Assembly: GCA_017625275.1 (NCBI GenBank) | Contig: JAGALI010000126.1 | Span: 1 to 5,343, forward strand | Direction: 5' to 3' | Length of the DNA: 5,343 bases | From: Clostridia bacterium | Lineage (GTDB): Bacteria; Bacillota; Clostridia; Oscillospirales; CAG-272 | In this document: positions 1 to 5,343 of the stretch, in pieces | Position numbering within the stretch: the stretch's first letter is position 1 | Layout: each line of letters begins with the position of its first letter | Program-made: the position numbers and the translations under genes | Notes under the pieces: generated by a model | What the model saw: only the letters and a program-made list of their open reading frames with translations | What the model was told of the DNA's origin: nothing | The model's database searches: none

Positions 1-624
1 TACTATAAGGGCAGACTACCAAAGGATCGCCTAGCCCGTACAGGCAACACCCATGGTAGTATAGAGAATATCAATGGTGAGTGGTATGTTTTCTATCATC
101 GCCAAACAAGAAAAAACGAGTATTCAAGACAGGCTTGTGCTGAAAGGATTGAAATTCTACCAGATGGCAAAATTCCACAGGTTGAAATGACCTCTTGTGG
201 CTTAAATGGTGGACCACTTGTGGCAAACGGAGATTATCCAGCGACAATTTGCTGTAATCTCACAAACGGAAGCATGCCACACGGACACTGCACTGATATG
301 TGCTTGCCTCACATTAACAATAAGGGAGAGGATCAAATTATTTCCGAGGTTGGAGACGGCACATTTATTGGCTATAAATATTTCAACTTTGATGATGCCT
401 CTAAAATCGGTGTTGAATATTGTAGTGGAGCACAGACTCCAAATGGCAGGCTTGAAATAAGGCTTGGAATGGACGAGGATGCAATCGCGCAAATCGAAAT
501 TAGCGACACAGCTACATGGAAAAAAGCAGACACAGAGGTGAAAATACCAAACGGCACCTACCCACTATATTTTTACTATGTAGGCGAGGGCTTAATTGAC
601 ATCAAGACAATTTATTTTATTTAG
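1..624 (+). CDS. Glycoside hydrolase family 43 enzyme, 3' part, with C-terminal CBM6-like domain
   Basis: Frame 1 is open from the first base to a TAG at 622-624, giving 207 residues; the start and most of the catalytic propeller lie upstream of the window. The visible residues 14-36 carry the end of a GH43 five-bladed beta-propeller: TGNTHGS, then NGEWYVFYHRQT, followed by an R-x-A-x-E-R-I segment and a DGKIPQVEMTS segment. In GH43 the His of the N-x-H-G motif (here His18) typically sits near the central bound ion. Residues about 107-207 (GTFIGYKYFNF, then NGRLEIRLG, ending in IKTIYFI) resemble a CBM6-type beta-sandwich that follows many GH43 arabinofuranosidases and beta-xylosidases. The stop codon overlaps the Shine-Dalgarno sequence of the next gene, so the two are probably co-transcribed. 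Likely role: removing arabinose or xylose residues from plant oligosaccharides. The exact substrate cannot be told from this fragment, and the catalytic acids are not in view. An ATG at 187 lies inside the domain and is not a real start. Confidence 0.85.
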   Translation, partial: YYKGRLPKDRLARTGNTHGSIENINGEWYVFYHRQTRKNEYSRQACAERIEILPDGKIPQVEMTSCGLNGGPLVANGDYPATICCNLTNGSMPHGHCTDMCLPHINNKGEDQIISEVGDGTFIGYKYFNFDDASKIGVEYCSGAQTPNGRLEIRLGMDEDAIAQIEISDTATWKKADTEVKIPNGTYPLYFYYVGEGLIDIKTIYFI

Positions 625-633
625 GAGTGAAAT

Positions 634-1920
634 ATGGATAAGAAAAGAATTAAAAGAGTACAGCCAATGATGGATAGACACTTCGGTATGTTTATTCACT
701 GGGGACTTTATGCAATTCCAGCAAGAGCTAGCAGAAGTGAGTGGATAAGAAGCGTGGATAAGCTAACGATAGAGGATTATCAGCCATATTTTGACACCTT
801 TGACCCTGTGGATTATAATCCAAGGGAGTGGGCGCGTCTTGCAAAGAAGGCGGGAATGAGGTATGCAGTGCTTACAACGAAGCATCATGACGGCTTCTGC
901 CTTTTCGACAGCCAATATACAGATTATAAAGCGACTAATACCCCAGCAGGACGAGACCTTGTTAAGGAATATGTAGAGGCGTTTCGTGCAGAGGGCATAA
1001 TGGTAGGATTTTACTATTCCTTGCTTGACTGGCATCATCCAGATTACCCTGCATATAAGGACGCACATCACCCAATGCGAGATAATGAGGCATTTAATGA
1101 GCAGGGCAAGCGCTTCGATAGATATGTAGAATATCTACATAATCAGGTAAGAGAGCTTCTTACCAATTACGGAAAAATTGATATTATGTGGTTTGATTTC
1201 CATTATGATGATATGACAGGCGAAAAATGGGAGGCAACCAAGCTTGTAAAAATGGCGCGTGAGATTAACCCAGACCTTATTATCGACGACCGTATCGGTG
1301 GTGACATTAAGGTTGATGAGCCTGTGTATTATGCAGGTGACTTTGGCTCGCCAGAGCAAATGATACCAGCAAATGGCGTTTGCGACTACAAGGGCAATCC
1401 AATTCCTTGGGAAACCTGTATGACTCTTAATGATAACTGGGGCTATAGCGAGGCTGATATGAACTACAAAAGTGCTAAGAATGTAGTTAGAATGCTCGTT
1501 GAATGTACAAGCAAGGGTGGAAACCTAATCCTCAATGTAGGCCCTGACGCTAGAGGAAATATACCAAAGAAAAGCGTTGAAATTCTAACCGAGGTTGGAG
1601 AATGGATGGATAAAAACTCAGCCTCAATTTATAAGTGTGGAATCGCATCATATCCAAAGCCAGAGTGGGGTAGACTCACAAAGGGAGAAGGTGCAGTTTA
1701 TCTACACCTCATCGACCAAAATCAAGATACAATAGCAATGCCAAGCTTCCCATATAAGGTGAAAATGGCTACTCGCCTAAGCGATGGTGCAAGACTAAGC
1801 ATGGAAGAACCATGGAATGTTGGTAGCTATGAGGGTGAGAATATCGTTTTCGTTCATATTCCACCATTCCCAACGCTTGATGAAATTGATACAGTAATAA
1901 AACTACAAATAGAGGAATAA
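634..1920 (+). CDS. Alpha-L-fucosidase, glycoside hydrolase family 29
   Basis: Complete 428-residue GH29 enzyme that hydrolyses terminal alpha-L-fucose with retention. No signal peptide: the N-terminus is charged (MDKKRIKR), so it probably acts in the cytoplasm on imported oligosaccharides. The catalytic TIM barrel covers about residues 10-330. It shows the family motifs F-I-H-W-G-L (20-25), TKHHDGF (82-88), a GFYYSLLDWHHP segment (125-136), IMWFDF (184-189), GSPEQ (238-242), PWETC and NDNWGY (258-271), and GGNLILNVGP (295-304). The nucleophile is predicted to be Asp188 in WFDF; the acid/base residue varies across GH29 and is not assigned here. Residues about 335-428 form a short C-terminal beta-sandwich with no added CBM, which is a normal length for the compact type. 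The ATG at 634 is supported by an AGGAG at 623-627, six bases upstream. It starts 9 bases after the GH43 stop and ends 3 bases before the next gene. Family assignment is firm; the linkage preferred (alpha-1,2 versus 1,3/1,4) is not visible. Confidence 0.95.
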   Translation: MDKKRIKRVQPMMDRHFGMFIHWGLYAIPARASRSEWIRSVDKLTIEDYQPYFDTFDPVDYNPREWARLAKKAGMRYAVLTTKHHDGFCLFDSQYTDYKATNTPAGRDLVKEYVEAFRAEGIMVGFYYSLLDWHHPDYPAYKDAHHPMRDNEAFNEQGKRFDRYVEYLHNQVRELLTNYGKIDIMWFDFHYDDMTGEKWEATKLVKMAREINPDLIIDDRIGGDIKVDEPVYYAGDFGSPEQMIPANGVCDYKGNPIPWETCMTLNDNWGYSEADMNYKSAKNVVRMLVECTSKGGNLILNVGPDARGNIPKKSVEILTEVGEWMDKNSASIYKCGIASYPKPEWGRLTKGEGAVYLHLIDQNQDTIAMPSFPYKVKMATRLSDGARLSMEEPWNVGSYEGENIVFVHIPPFPTLDEIDTVIKLQIEE

Positions 1921-1923
1921 AAA

Positions 1924-2406
1924 ATGGAAAAATTATTGCCAAGCTATGATAATTTACACCCATGGGAGCTTTATTCCGAGGAGCTTTTAACCGAATATCG
2001 TCAATCCTATGAGCAGGGTCTTGATATTGAGAGATATAAAGGGCTTTTTGAGGAAATCTCTAAAATGCCAAGGGGCGAAATCAAGGAAAAGCTTGCTGAT
2101 GCGATTTTTGAGCTTGTAGGAGCTGCAAAAATGCGTGAGGATTATAAATATAACGAGCCATCAACAATTAATGAAATTAAGTCACTTTGTAAGCCATATA
2201 GCATCGAGAAGAGAGTGCTTGATGATAAGACCCTTGAGGACAAGGTGCTTGGTGCGTGGGTAGGCAGAATTTGTGGTTGCTTGCTAGGAAAGCCTATCGA
2301 GGGATGCTGGAAGGAGCAGATTTGGGAAATGCTAAAGGATAATGATAATTATCCTATGACAAGATACCTTCGCTTTGATAAATTCAGTGACGCTATGAAG
2401 AAATAA
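1924..2406 (+). CDS. N-terminal fragment of the DraG-like protein, as translated up to the TAA
   Basis: If the TAA at 2404-2406 is real and respected, translation from the ATG at 1924 gives 160 residues. The product holds the charged, helix-rich extension (1-100) and the first family motif, the GAWVGRICGCLLG stretch (110-122). It lacks every residue expected to bind the metals, because FDDDTNY and FDTDC both lie downstream. It should therefore have no hydrolase activity alone. Expression signals are intact: GAGG at 1912-1915, eight bases before the ATG, inside the end of the fucosidase gene, which suggests translational coupling. It could matter only if it pairs with the downstream fragment, which is speculative. 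Confidence 0.6.
   Translation: MEKLLPSYDNLHPWELYSEELLTEYRQSYEQGLDIERYKGLFEEISKMPRGEIKEKLADAIFELVGAAKMREDYKYNEPSTINEIKSLCKPYSIEKRVLDDKTLEDKVLGAWVGRICGCLLGKPIEGCWKEQIWEMLKDNDNYPMTRYLRFDKFSDAMKK
2336..2355 (+). repeat. Short inverted repeat inside the DraG-like gene
   Basis: AGGATAAT at 2336-2343 and ATTATCCT at 2348-2355 form a perfect 8-base stem with a GATA loop. It lies about 48 bases before the in-frame stop, inside codons for K-D-N-D-N-Y-P. Only two of the eight pairs are G-C, so the hairpin would be weak, and there is no T-run after it. It is probably a by-product of the Asn/Asp-rich coding sequence and not a terminator. Confidence 0.3.
2404..2406 (+). other. In-frame TAA within the DraG-like gene
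   Basis: The local codons read ATG AAG AAA TAA TAC CCA TGG, that is M-K-K-stop-Y-P-W. The codon is one substitution from AAA, GAA or CAA (Lys, Glu, Gln), from TAC or TAT (Tyr), and from TCA or TTA. A charged or polar residue would suit the surrounding sequence. TAA also ends the fucosidase gene, the GH31 gene and this gene's own C-terminus, so it is a normal stop in this genome. No clear downstream structure that would promote readthrough is visible. Confidence 0.9.
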
Positions 2407-2439
2407 TACCCATGGCTTGAATGGAAATGCTTTGCCGAC

Positions 2440-2454
2440 AAGGTGTCTTATATG
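2440..2454 (+). promoter_or_regulatory. Weak possible internal ribosome binding site and ATG after the nonsense codon
   Basis: AAGGTG at 2440-2445 differs by one base from AAGGAG and lies six bases before an in-frame ATG at 2452-2454. This is the best-placed candidate for re-initiation after the stop at 2404-2406. It also codes for D-K-V in the intact frame, so the match may be chance. The other genes in the window have clearer signals, for example the GGAGGAG before GH31. Confidence 0.25.
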
Positions 2455-3276
2455 CCATTTGACGACGACACTAACTATATGGTTCTTGACCAAGAGGTTA
2501 TTAAAAAATACGGCAGAGACTTTAAGCCTCTTGATATGGCACACGCATGGCTTGACCTTCAGCCAAAGAATTCATACTGTACAGCAGAAAGAGTTGCTTT
2601 TATGAACTTTGTAAAGGGCTTTGAGCCACCTGCGTCAGCACAGTATAAAAACGCATATAGAGAATGGATAGGAGCACAAATTCGAGGCGATTATTTTGGC
2701 TACATTAATCCACAAAATCCAGAGCTAGCTGCCGATATGGCATTTAGAGACGCATCTATATCTCATATTAAAAACGGAATTTATGGCGAAATGTGGGCGT
2801 CAGCAATGATTGCCTGTGCCTTTTCAACCGATAATATGGAGGATATTATAAAAGGTGGACTTGCTCAAATTCCAGCAACCTCTCGTCTATATAAGGCGAT
2901 AGAAATGGTTATTAGCTGGCATGCCTCTGGTGTATCTCAAAGGGAATGCTTTGATAAGATTTATGAGCTTTGGGATGACCATGTGTTCCATGATTGGTGT
3001 CATACCATTTCAAACGCTATGATAGTTGCAGCATCGCTTCTGTACGGAGAGGGCGATTATTCAAAATCCATTTGTATGGCAGTTGAGGCAGGCTTTGACA
3101 CGGACTGCAATGGTGCTACAGTTGGCTCTATTGTTGGAATTACAAATGGAGAAGGAAGGATTCCAGACGAGTGGAAGGCGCCAATCAACGACACTCTTGA
3201 AACGACCATATTCGGTATCACAATGGTAAAAATCAGCGAATGTGCGAAAAGGACAATTGAGCATATAGAAAAATAA
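2443..3276 (+). CDS. C-terminal fragment of the DraG-like protein, possible restart
   Basis: This is the part of the gene after the internal stop that could be made by re-initiation. Sense codons in frame begin at 2407 (YPWLEWKCF). The first plausible starts are a GTG at 2443 with no visible Shine-Dalgarno, and an ATG at 2452 with a weak AAGGTG at 2440-2445, six bases upstream. Starting at 2452 would place FDDDTNY right at the N-terminus. The fragment contains both metal-binding motif groups (FDDDTNY; GFDTDCNGATVG), the GDYFGYINP region and a normal C-terminus ending in a TAA at 3274-3276. It lacks the first helix of the fold (GAWVGRICG), so stable folding is doubtful. The coding signal stays strong throughout, with no further stops or frameshifts, which argues that the lesion is recent or an error. 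Confidence 0.5.
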   Translation: MSYMPFDDDTNYMVLDQEVIKKYGRDFKPLDMAHAWLDLQPKNSYCTAERVAFMNFVKGFEPPASAQYKNAYREWIGAQIRGDYFGYINPQNPELAADMAFRDASISHIKNGIYGEMWASAMIACAFSTDNMEDIIKGGLAQIPATSRLYKAIEMVISWHASGVSQRECFDKIYELWDDHVFHDWCHTISNAMIVAASLLYGEGDYSKSICMAVEAGFDTDCNGATVGSIVGITNGEGRIPDEWKAPINDTLETTIFGITMVKISECAKRTIEHIEK

Positions 3277-3294
3277 TTATCCCTTGGAGGAGCT

Positions 3295-5268
3295 ATGTAT
3301 TCAGTAGAAAAAACAGCTTTAATAAGAAAATCAGAAAAAGAAATATTAAAAATAGAAGCCTGTGGCAGGGATGCGTTTAGAATTCGTGCCATAAGAGGTG
3401 GCGACTTCCCAAAAAAGCCTAGCGCTATTGAAAATACAAGCAATCCCGAAATAAGGGTGGAGCTTGGAGAGGAAACGACAGTAGTCTATAACGGAAAAAT
3501 CAAGGCTGTGATAGAGGGAAAGCACGCAAGACTTTCCTTCTATAATGGCGATAAGCTGATTCTAGAGGAAAGACTACAGGCTCACCCCTTGAAGCTTTTT
3601 GCAAGAGAATTTGTTGAGCTTCCAAATGGAAAATATAAAATCACAGCTCGCTTTGAGGCTAAGGCAGACGAGAAAATCTTCGGCATGGGTCAATACCAGC
3701 AGCCACAGCTTAATCTAAAGGGAAGCACCCTTGAGCTTGCGCATAGAAACTCACAGGCCAGCGTGCCCTTTATGATTTCAAATAAGGGCTATGGCTTTCT
3801 TTGGAATATGCCATCAATAGGAGAGGTTAGCTTTGCTGAAAATCTAACAAAATGGACAGCACAAATGTCAGATGTAATAGATTATGTGGTTATCGCTGGC
3901 GACACTCCTGCTGAGATTTTAGAAAAATACATGCTTCTTACAGGTAAGCCACCTATGATGCCAGAGTACGCGCTTGGCTTTTGGCAATCTAAGCTTCGCT
4001 ATCGCTCACGAGAGGAGCTTATGAGCGTCGCAAGGGAATATCACAAAAGAGGAATACCCTTAAGCGTTATAGTGTGTGACTTTTTCCACTGGCCACATCA
4101 GGGCGATTTTAAATTTGACGAGGATTATTTTCCAAATCCAGCTGGAATGGTAAAGGAGCTAAACGACATGGGCACGGAGCTTATGGTGTCTGTTTGGCCG
4201 ACAATTGAAAATGATAGTGAAAACTATGAGGAAATGAAATCAAGGGGCTTTTTGATAGAGGACCATAAGGACAACGGACCTCATCACGACTGCTACTTTG
4301 ATGCAGTTTTCTATGATGCAACAAATCCTGAGGCAAGAAAATTCGTTTGGGATAAATGCAAGAAAAATTACTACGAAAAGGGCATTAAAATCTTTTGGCT
4401 TGACGAGGCAGAGCCTGAATACATAAAATATGATTTTGATAACCATAAATATCACATTGGCGAGTGCCTTGAGGTAGGAAACTATTATCCTGTTACCTAT
4501 GCTCAAAATTTCTATGAGGGAATGCAACACGAGGGACAGGAAAATATTATAAATTTAATAAGATGCGCTTGGGCAGGAAGCCAAAAATATGGCGCACTTG
4601 TTTGGTCAGGCGACATTATGCCAACCTTTGAGTCATTAAGGTGTCAGGTAAGTGCAGGCCTCAATATGGCAATGGCAGGAATTCCTTGGTGGACAACCGA
4701 TATTGGTGGCTTTGATGGTGGAAATCAGGAAAGCAACGAGTATAGGGAGCTTATGGTTCGCTGGTTTGAATACGCAACCTTCTGCCCTGTGCTAAGAATG
4801 CACGGATTTAGAGAGCCGGCAGTTGACGGAATAGGCGAAACAGGTGGTGGAATTTGCTTCTCTGGTGGCGACAACGAGATTTGGAGCTATGGTGACGAGG
4901 CATATGAGATTATGAAGGAGCATATCTTCCTTCGTGAGCGCCTAAGACCTTACATAAGAGAAATAATGAAAGAGGCACACGAAAGGGGCACTCCCCCAAT
5001 GCGTCCACTATTTTATATGTACCCAGAGGATAAACGCGCGTGGGAAGCTGACGACGAGTATATGCTCGGAGGCGACCTTTTAATCGCACCTATAATGGAG
5101 CTTGGGCAAAGAGAAAGAAGCGTATATCTGCCACAGGGTGTGTGGATAGATGCCTATACTAAGAAAAAATATAATGGTGAAGCAACAATAAATACAGATG
5201 CACCACTTGAAAGAATACCTGTGTTTATTCGAGAGGATGCCTCTGTCAATGCAGAAACATTTAACTAA
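3295..5268 (+). CDS. Glycoside hydrolase family 31 enzyme, probable alpha-xylosidase
   Basis: Complete 657-residue retaining alpha-glycosidase, with no signal peptide and therefore probably cytoplasmic. An N-terminal beta-sandwich spans about 1-220 and includes KIFGMGQYQQ (127-136). The catalytic barrel spans about 222-550. Its motifs are PEYALGFWQSKLRYRS (223-238), FFHWPHQGDF (263-272), FWLDEAEPE (367-375, predicted nucleophile Asp370), WAGSQKYGALVWSGD (426-440, predicted acid/base Asp440), GIPWWTTDIGGF (462-473) and RMHGFREP (501-508). RPLFYMYPED and GGDLLIAPI follow in the C-terminal part. The protein ends just after IPVFIRED, so it carries the proximal C-terminal domain but seems to lack the distal beta-sandwich of longer members such as E. 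coli YicI. WLDEAEPE resembles the WxDAxEP type found in xyloglucan-active alpha-xylosidases; together with the fucosidase and GH43 neighbours this favours alpha-xylosidase. Alpha-glucosidase or alpha-galactosidase activity is not excluded. The start is supported by GGAGGAG at 3286-3292, close to the ATG, 18 bases after the previous stop. Confidence 0.92.
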   Translation: MYSVEKTALIRKSEKEILKIEACGRDAFRIRAIRGGDFPKKPSAIENTSNPEIRVELGEETTVVYNGKIKAVIEGKHARLSFYNGDKLILEERLQAHPLKLFAREFVELPNGKYKITARFEAKADEKIFGMGQYQQPQLNLKGSTLELAHRNSQASVPFMISNKGYGFLWNMPSIGEVSFAENLTKWTAQMSDVIDYVVIAGDTPAEILEKYMLLTGKPPMMPEYALGFWQSKLRYRSREELMSVAREYHKRGIPLSVIVCDFFHWPHQGDFKFDEDYFPNPAGMVKELNDMGTELMVSVWPTIENDSENYEEMKSRGFLIEDHKDNGPHHDCYFDAVFYDATNPEARKFVWDKCKKNYYEKGIKIFWLDEAEPEYIKYDFDNHKYHIGECLEVGNYYPVTYAQNFYEGMQHEGQENIINLIRCAWAGSQKYGALVWSGDIMPTFESLRCQVSAGLNMAMAGIPWWTTDIGGFDGGNQESNEYRELMVRWFEYATFCPVLRMHGFREPAVDGIGETGGGICFSGGDNEIWSYGDEAYEIMKEHIFLRERLRPYIREIMKEAHERGTPPMRPLFYMYPEDKRAWEADDEYMLGGDLLIAPIMELGQRERSVYLPQGVWIDAYTKKKYNGEATINTDAPLERIPVFIREDASVNAETFN

Positions 5269-5276
5269 GGGGAAAT

Positions 5277-5343
5277 ATGAAGGCAATAGAAATAATAAAC
5301 GAGCTAAAAAAGGGTGGTAAAGCACCAGAGGTTACCTGCGATA
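5277..5343 (+). CDS. Start of a downstream gene, truncated by the window end; possibly Nif3-like
   Basis: An ATG at 5277 opens a frame to the window end, giving 22 residues: MKAIEIINELKK followed by GGKAPEVTCD. It begins 8 bases after the GH31 stop with AAGGGG at 5267-5272 as Shine-Dalgarno, the same pattern as the other operon genes, so a real start is likely. The N-terminal helix followed by a short PxVTCD strand recalls Nif3-like dinuclear metal proteins of Clostridia, where a similar start leads into a T-x-K-x-G-D segment. That segment is beyond the window, so the family call is from memory of the pattern and weak. It is not visibly a glycosidase start and has no signal peptide. Confidence 0.7.
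   Translation, partial: MKAIEIINELKKGGKAPEVTCD

Larger units (their letters stand above)
1924..3276 (+). pseudogene. ADP-ribosylglycohydrolase (DraG/ARH) family gene interrupted by an in-frame TAA
   Basis: Read through one stop codon, this is a 450-codon gene in a single frame. Family members remove ADP-ribose from proteins or small molecules using a pair of Mg or Mn ions. Numbered over the full length, the parts are: a helical N-terminal extension of about 100 residues, LEDKVLGAWVGRICG with LLGKPIEG (104-127), FDDDTNY (179-185), GDYFGYINP plus the ISHIKNGIYG segment in the middle, and GFDTDCNGATVG (390-401) with RIPDEWK. The first and last motif groups correspond to the N-terminal helix and the two halves of the metal site. 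Codon 161 (2404-2406) is TAA; the reading frame before and after it is identical and both sides look conserved, so a point substitution fits and an indel does not. The start ATG lies 3 bases after the fucosidase stop, with GAGG at 1912-1915 as Shine-Dalgarno. The length exceeds that of simple DraG proteins (about 300 residues) because of the extension. It may be a recent pseudogene, a split gene, or a sequence error. Substrate is unknown. Confidence 0.85.

Noticed and set aside
250..310. Cys-rich stretch (C-C, then C-x3-C) in the GH43 linker as a metal site
   Set aside because: The spacing does not match a known metal-binding motif, and it lies between the propeller and the CBM6-like domain; no support beyond the residues themselves.
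187..624. A separate 145-residue gene starting at the ATG at 187
   Set aside because: The same frame is open back to base 1 and carries the GH43 motifs GNTHGS and EWYVFYHRQT, so the ATG is internal.
763..1359. Antisense reading frames opposite the fucosidase
   Set aside because: They are Cys- and hydrophobic-rich translations typical of reverse-strand shadows, and the + strand here carries continuous GH29 motifs.
2336..2355. Hairpin near the stop as an intrinsic terminator or readthrough element
   Set aside because: The stem is AT-rich, has no following T-run, lies upstream of the stop and is explained by the coding sequence.
2404..2406. Recoding of the in-frame stop as selenocysteine or pyrrolysine, or a changed genetic code
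   Set aside because: The codon is TAA, not TGA or TAG; TAA ends the GH29, DraG-like and GH31 genes in this window; and no strong hairpin follows the codon.
2417..2605. Small + strand reading frame overlapping the DraG-like gene, starting with TTG
   Set aside because: It lies out of frame with the conserved DraG coding sequence, has no ribosome binding site and no recognisable domain.
3057..3443. Antisense reading frame of 128 codons across the DraG-like/GH31 junction
   Set aside because: It is opposite two well-supported coding regions, has no clear ribosome binding site, and its translation shows no family motif; it is a shadow of the + strand codons.

Overview
The window looks like the middle of a carbohydrate-degradation operon from a low- to mid-GC Gram-positive anaerobe, most likely a Clostridia/Lachnospiraceae-type gut or rumen bacterium. 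This lineage is inferred from the AT-leaning codons, frequent AGA/AGG arginine codons, purine-rich Shine-Dalgarno sequences and the protein family makeup. No marker gene is present to prove it. All genes lie on the + strand and are separated by only 3 to 18 bases. No promoter or terminator is visible, so both ends of the transcription unit lie outside the window.

Layout: (1) positions 1-624 are the 3' end of a glycoside hydrolase family 43 (GH43) gene with a C-terminal CBM6-like domain. (2) 634-1920 is a complete GH29 alpha-L-fucosidase. (3) 1924-3276 is a 450-residue ADP-ribosylglycohydrolase (DraG/ARH) family gene broken by a single in-frame TAA at 2404-2406. Both halves are in the same reading frame and both carry family motifs. 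(4) 3295-5268 is a complete GH31 enzyme, best guess alpha-xylosidase. (5) From 5277 to the window end are the first 22 codons of another gene, possibly Nif3-like.

None of the complete glycosidases has a signal peptide, so they probably trim imported oligosaccharides in the cytoplasm. Alpha-fucosidase, alpha-xylosidase and a GH43 arabinofuranosidase/xylosidase together match the side chains of fucosylated xyloglucan or a similar branched plant glycan. A beta-galactosidase, a beta-glucosidase/endoglucanase and a sugar transporter would be expected nearby but are not in the window.

The two points most worth a second look are the nonsense codon in the DraG-like gene, and the presence of a DraG-like gene inside a glycosidase operon. 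This DraG-like gene also carries DTDC where the usual family motif is DTDT. Nothing else in the window (RNA genes, mobile elements, CRISPR, large repeats) could be supported.
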